A stretch of 64,000 nucleotides of DNA, from the NCBI RefSeq assembly GCF_965216415.1, contig NZ_CBDCFU010000002.1, one strand, 5' to 3'. Positions 60,429 through 64,000 of the stretch are shown here, piece after piece. Below the pieces are notes generated by a model. That model was given only the letters and a program-made list of their open reading frames with translations, was not told the DNA's origin and did no database searches. Each line of letters opens with the position of its first letter. Within the stretch, counting starts at the first letter, position 1. Made by a program: the position numbers and the translations under genes. The stretch comes from Marivita sp003149565. Lineage in GTDB: Bacteria; Pseudomonadota; Alphaproteobacteria; Rhodobacterales; Rhodobacteraceae.

Positions 60429-61631
60429 TCAGCTCAGATTTGCACAGAAAGTTTGAATCCGTTTGCAGGCTTCCGTCAAGGCTTCATCCGATGTTGCGTA
60501 GCTGACGCGGAAATAGGGGCTCAGCCCGAAAGCCGCGCCAAACACCACTGCGACGCCGTGCTCTTCGAGCAGCGCCGTCGCGAAAGCTTCATCCGTGTCG
60601 ATCAACGTGCCAGCGGCGCTGGTCTTGCCGATACAGCCGGCGATCGACGGATACACGTAGAATGCGCCTTCGGGCACGGCGCAGGTGATCCCGTCGCAGG
60701 CATTGAGCCCGGCAACAACAAGATCACGCCGCTTGCGAAACGCTTCGTTGCGTTCGGCCAGAAACTCTTGTGGACCGTTCAGGGCCTCGACCGTGGCCCA
60801 CTGGCTGATCGAACAGGGGTTGGTGGTCGATTGCGACTGGAGCTTGCGCATTGCGGTGATGAGGTGCTCGGGACCGGCGGCATAACCGATGCGCCAGCCA
60901 GTCATGGCATAGGCCTTGGACACGCCATTGACTGTGAGGGTCCTGTCATAAAGCCCGGGTTCGACCTGCGCAGGGGTGCAGAACTGAAAGCCGTCATAGG
61001 CCAGATGTTCATACATATCGTCGGTCATCACCCACACATGCGGATGCCGCATCAGTACATCCGTGAGCGCCTTGAGCTGATGGTGGCCATAGCCCGCGCC
61101 TGTCGGGTTCGACGGTGAATTGAAGATGAACCATTTGGTCTTGGGCGTGATCGCTGCTTCCAATGCCTCGGGTGTGAGGCGAAAGCCTTCGTCGATTGTC
61201 GTTTCAAGGATCACCGGCTCACCACCGCCCAAACGCACCATGTCGGGATAGCTGACCCAGTAGGGGGCCGGGATGATCACTTCGTCACCAGGGTTCAATG
61301 TTGCCATAAGCGCGTTGTAAAGCACCTGCTTGCCGCCAGTGGACACAGCAACCTGGGAAGGGCTGTAGTCGAGCCCGTTCTCGCGCTTGAACTTGGCGCA
61401 GATCGCCTGCTTGACCTCGGGAATGCCATCAACTGCCGTGTATTTCGTTTTTCCGGCTTCAATCGCCGCAATTGCAGCGGCCTTGATGTTGTCCGGTGTG
61501 TCAAAGTCCGGTTCACCAGCACCAAGACCGATGACGTCATGCCCAGCCGCCTTGAGCTCCATTGCCTTCTGAGACACCGCAACGGTGGGGGAAGGGCTGA
61601 CGCGGGCAAGAGTGTCAGAGAGAAATGGCAT
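60429..61631 (-). CDS. aspC: Aspartate aminotransferase-type PLP enzyme (class I)
   Basis: A 400-residue fold-type I aminotransferase of the Rhizobiales/Thermus aspartate aminotransferase group (1-gamma). It shows the SPSNPTGAGY motif, PLP lysine about residue 239 (NGVSKAYAMTGWRIGYA), and the arginine near the C-terminus (YFRVSYATS). It interconverts aspartate/oxaloacetate with glutamate/2-oxoglutarate; prephenate is a possible second substrate in this group. Divergent from the HTH gene. Confidence 0.92.
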   Translation of the reverse strand: MPFLSDTLARVSPSPTVAVSQKAMELKAAGHDVIGLGAGEPDFDTPDNIKAAAIAAIEAGKTKYTAVDGIPEVKQAICAKFKRENGLDYSPSQVAVSTGGKQVLYNALMATLNPGDEVIIPAPYWVSYPDMVRLGGGEPVILETTIDEGFRLTPEALEAAITPKTKWFIFNSPSNPTGAGYGHHQLKALTDVLMRHPHVWVMTDDMYEHLAYDGFQFCTPAQVEPGLYDRTLTVNGVSKAYAMTGWRIGYAAGPEHLITAMRKLQSQSTTNPCSISQWATVEALNGPQEFLAERNEAFRKRRDLVVAGLNACDGITCAVPEGAFYVYPSIAGCIGKTSAAGTLIDTDEAFATALLEEHGVAVVFGAAFGLSPYFRVSYATSDEALTEACKRIQTFCANLS

Positions 61632-61717
61632 GGCTGGACCCTGTTTGTGATTGCACCTCGACTGTCTTAGGGTGCGCCCAGAATTCGATCAAGCGATGAT
61701 CTTGAAAGGAAAAACCG

Positions 61718-62110
61718 ATGACCGAGAATGACCAGAACTGGTACGCGCCTGAAATCGCCACCTTTGGGGACCGCATGACTGCAGCGCGCGAAGCCGCTGG
61801 GATGACGCAGGAGTCCTTGGCCAAGCGGTTGGGGGTCAAGAAAGCAACATTGCGCAACTGGGAGAACGATATTGCAGAGCCGCGCGCCAATCGGTTGTCG
61901 ATGCTGGCGGGTCTGCTGAACGTGTCGATGATGTGGTTGATCAACGGCGAGGGCGAAGGGATTGAGAACCCCGATGCCGAGGCTCCGCCGGCGGAAATGA
62001 CCGAAATTATCCTTGAAATCCGCGAAATGAAGTCAGACCTTCACTTCAAGGCCGAGCAACTTGCCCGGTTGGAGAAACGACTGCGCACTCTGGTGACCCA
62101 GACCACATGA
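61718..62110 (+). CDS. XRE-family helix-turn-helix regulator
   Basis: A 130-residue protein. An HTH domain covers residues 15-75 (FGDRMTAAREAAGMTQESLAKRLGVKKATLRNWENDIAEPRA). The tail is a charged, probably coiled-coil helix (EMTEIILEIREMKSDLHFKAEQLARLEKRL). GAAAGGAAAAACCG precedes the ATG. It overlaps sdhE by 4 bp, a conserved-looking pair in this order. Confidence 0.85.
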   Translation: MTENDQNWYAPEIATFGDRMTAAREAAGMTQESLAKRLGVKKATLRNWENDIAEPRANRLSMLAGLLNVSMMWLINGEGEGIENPDAEAPPAEMTEIILEIREMKSDLHFKAEQLARLEKRLRTLVTQTT

Positions 62111-62367
62111 CAGAATCTCGTGAAAACCGTCTGAAACGTCTTTCGATGCGCTCCATGCGTCGCGGGATCAAGGAGATGGATATCATCCTGTCACGCTATG
62201 CCGAGCTTCGGTTGGAAGGTTTTGATGATGCCATGCTTGACCGTTACGATGCGCTCTTGTCGGAAAACGACCAGGATTTGTACCAGTGGGTGAGCGGTCA
62301 ACGACCGCCGCCCGACAGCTTGCGAGATCTCATTTCGGACATCTCGGAAGTTGCCTTTCAGCGCTGA
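62107..62367 (+). CDS. sdhE: Succinate dehydrogenase assembly factor SdhE (FAD flavinylation factor)
   Basis: An 86-residue SdhE/Sdh5 protein that helps attach FAD covalently to SdhA. The signature RRGIKEMDIILSRY contains the conserved RGxxE core. Start ATG overlaps the preceding HTH stop, so translation is coupled. Confidence 0.92.
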   Translation: MTESRENRLKRLSMRSMRRGIKEMDIILSRYAELRLEGFDDAMLDRYDALLSENDQDLYQWVSGQRPPPDSLRDLISDISEVAFQR

Positions 62368-62449
62368 GCCAAAAAGAGTTTTTCCGGCTTAACCGATTAT
62401 TCGGGATTATCGGCGATTCTCCTGTCTGACGGAAAAGGCGGAGAAACGA

Positions 62450-62947
62450 ATGAGCATTCATGCATCTGTGGATCGCGGTGGCGCCGGAGCAATCCTCGAC
62501 GGCTACCTTGAAGCGCTCGCGCTGGTCGAGCGACTGCATCGCTTGTTGCTCGATGTGATCAAGGATGAATTCGAACGCGTCGGCATCATTGAAATCAACG
62601 CCGTGCAGGCTCTGCTCTTGTTCAATATCGGCGATAATGAGGTGACGGCGGGGGAATTGAAGACCCGTGGGTACTATCAGGGCAGCAATGTCAGCTACAA
62701 TCTCAAGAAACTTGTGGATATGGGCTACATGCACCATCAGAGGTGCGAAATTGACCGACGATCCGTTCGGGTCAAACTGACACCGCGTGGACGCGAGATC
62801 CGGGATTTGATTTCGGCCTTGTTTGCGCGCCATGCCGAGGGTCTGATCTCAACCAAGGTCATCGATCACGGCACGCTGGGGGATATGAGCAGCACCCTGC
62901 GCCGGATGGAACGGTACTGGACCGATCAGATCAGGTATATCTATTAG
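62450..62947 (+). CDS. ldtR: MarR-family regulator LdtR/PetP type
   Basis: A 165-residue winged-helix regulator of the LdtR/PetP group, found in alphaproteobacteria and linked to cell-wall L,D-transpeptidase and membrane-protein control. The HTH segment EVTAGELKTRGYYQGSNVSYNLKKLVDMGYM and wing RRSVRVKLTPRGREI are clear. GGAGAAACG precedes the start. Ends with a 4-bp overlap of the convergent VWA gene. The name is by family resemblance. Confidence 0.85.
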   Translation: MSIHASVDRGGAGAILDGYLEALALVERLHRLLLDVIKDEFERVGIIEINAVQALLLFNIGDNEVTAGELKTRGYYQGSNVSYNLKKLVDMGYMHHQRCEIDRRSVRVKLTPRGREIRDLISALFARHAEGLISTKVIDHGTLGDMSSTLRRMERYWTDQIRYIY

Positions 62948-63654
62948 CCGGGACGTTGGCCGCTGACAGGACGCGCGCCCAGGATCATGTCGTTCAGTTC
63001 ACGAAACAGCTTGCGCGTCATTGCCTCGCGGTAGCCCTGATACCCTTCCGAGGTCTCGACAAAGGCTCCGAACCCGAACCGGACTTCGCGCTGGAAATAA
63101 TCCAGAACGTCGTCAGACCCGCCCAGGACAGCCAAGCCGTTGACGGTGACATTGGTAAATGGAAAATTTTTATAGGCGAGACGGGGCGGGAAGCCGTCGT
63201 TGTTTTCACCATCGCCTGACACGTCGATCACTTGTCTGTCGCAGTTCGGCCCCCGTGCCAGAAGCATGGCACCATAGCCAAGGGCATAACCCATCGCGGT
63301 CGGAAAACGTGTGTGGCTTCTGGGAGCGGACACCAGACGGTTGATCAGCCCGTCAATCGCCGCATCATCCTCCAGCGCTGTCCAATTGCTGACCATCGCG
63401 CTTTGCCGGCGACCGCTCCATTCGTATATGGCCATGGCCACATGACCGTCTCCGTCCAGTATTGCGCTGCGGATCAATGGATCGTTCAGCGCTGCGGCAA
63501 GCCCGTCGCGCTGCAGGATGTATTCCTCGGCATCCACCGAAGATGACACATCGAGCGCAAGCACCAGCGCAAGGCGGCAATGGCTTTGTGCCAAGGCCGG
63601 GCCAGCCAGCCCGATCCAAAGCACTGTCACCACAGCCGCCCAAACGCGCCGCAT
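62944..63654 (-). CDS. DUF1194 exported protein with VWA domain
   Basis: A 236-residue precursor from ATG 63654, with signal peptide MRRVWAAVVTVLWIGLAGPALAQ. A VWA fold follows with the MIDAS motif LALDVSSSVDAEEY, later acidic/Thr region and VIDVSGDGENNDGFPP. DUF1194 proteins are periplasmic and poorly understood. It lies 4 bp after the glyoxalase gene stop, so co-transcription is likely. Confidence 0.88.
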   Translation of the reverse strand: MRRVWAAVVTVLWIGLAGPALAQSHCRLALVLALDVSSSVDAEEYILQRDGLAAALNDPLIRSAILDGDGHVAMAIYEWSGRRQSAMVSNWTALEDDAAIDGLINRLVSAPRSHTRFPTAMGYALGYGAMLLARGPNCDRQVIDVSGDGENNDGFPPRLAYKNFPFTNVTVNGLAVLGGSDDVLDYFQREVRFGFGAFVETSEGYQGYREAMTRKLFRELNDMILGARPVSGQRPG

Positions 63655-63658
63655 CACA

Positions 63659-64000
63659 TCACCAGTGCCCGGTGTTTTCCATGCTTGCCCACGGTTCCTG
63701 CGGTGGCAGGGCATCGCCCGCCTGCAACAGCTCGATCGAGATATTGTCGGGCGAGCGCACAAACGCCATGTGACCGTCGCGTGGCGGACGGTTGATTGTA
63801 ACGCCATTGTCCATCAGGTGCTGGCACATGTCGTAAATATTATCGACGCGATAGGCGAGATGACCAAAATGGCGGCTGTCCGAGGGCAGCCCGTCGTCGC
63901 CATCCCAGTTATAGGTCAATTCGACGGGGCATTCCTCTTGCCCTTCTGGTGCCATGAAAACCAGGGTGAAGCGGCCTTTCTCATTGTCTGTGCGACGGGT
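63659..64000 (-). CDS. gloA: Lactoylglutathione lyase (glyoxalase I), 5' end cut off
   Basis: The C-terminal 113 residues are in the window; the frame continues past the edge. Metal-ligand segments VELTYNWDGD, HFGHLAYRVDN and NISIELLQ match glyoxalase I, which converts the methylglyoxal-glutathione hemithioacetal to S-lactoylglutathione. Its first part lies outside the window. Confidence 0.9.
   Translation of the reverse strand, partial: TRRTDNEKGRFTLVFMAPEGQEECPVELTYNWDGDDGLPSDSRHFGHLAYRVDNIYDMCQHLMDNGVTINRPPRDGHMAFVRSPDNISIELLQAGDALPPQEPWASMENTGHW

Overview
The window looks like the chromosome of an alphaproteobacterium of the Rhodobacterales (Roseobacter/Rhodobacter relatives). The evidence is the GC-rich codon use, the DgcN/DgcA pair, a PetP/LdtR-type MarR regulator, a TIGR02466-type oxygenase, a DUF1194 VWA protein, an Ala/Glu-rich tail on ribosomal protein L3, and the gene order tuf - tRNA-Trp - secE - nusG - rplKAJL - rpoBC - rpsL - rpsG - fusA - tuf - S10/spc/alpha operons. 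No species can be named from sequence alone.

Layout. 1-7250: a D-amino-acid and amine block (cut-off dgcN, dgcA, a DUF5671-like membrane protein, a homocysteine S-methyltransferase homologue, a D-amino acid aminotransferase, a DadA-like FAD oxidoreductase) and a cytochrome P450. 7356-13000: a lipoprotein, the first tuf, a CatB-type acetyltransferase, three tandem copies of a tiny secreted-protein gene, a 1.35 kb stretch without a convincing gene, tRNA-Trp, and a secreted protein whose three internal repeats match the tiny proteins. 13292-27842: secE, nusG, rplK, rplA, rplJ, rplL, rpoB, rpoC, interrupted by an HExxH protein with a GcvA-like regulator and by a small membrane protein. 27976-32430: a PQQ-type sugar dehydrogenase, a MATE exporter, a DMT permease and a glycosyltransferase-like protein. 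32803-57306: rpsL, rpsG, fusA, second tuf, then the S10, spc and alpha operons through secY, adk, rpsM, rpsK, rpoA and rplQ. 57883-64000: parE, a hypothetical gene, an AspC-type aminotransferase, an HTH gene overlapping sdhE, ldtR/petP, a DUF1194 VWA gene and a cut-off glyoxalase I.

The ribosomal superoperon is broken in seven places by accessory genes. Several ribosomal segments downstream of a break have a near-consensus promoter with a 17-bp spacer (for example TTGACA/TATACG before rpsL, TTGCGC/TATACG before rpmC, TTGATC/TATACG before rplO, TTGACG/TATCTA before rpsM), so each piece appears to be transcribed independently.

The most novel material is (1) a small secreted repeat-protein family present as three tandem genes and as a three-repeat protein, with a conserved HSG-S-SEK helix motif; (2) a duplicated module of palindromes centred on TTCGAA after rplP, with a similar palindrome before tRNA-Trp; and (3) an interspersed GGTGCGTG-loop-CACGCACC hairpin family in intergenic spaces. 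The two tuf genes appear identical and end their identity almost exactly at the gene borders, which points to gene conversion.
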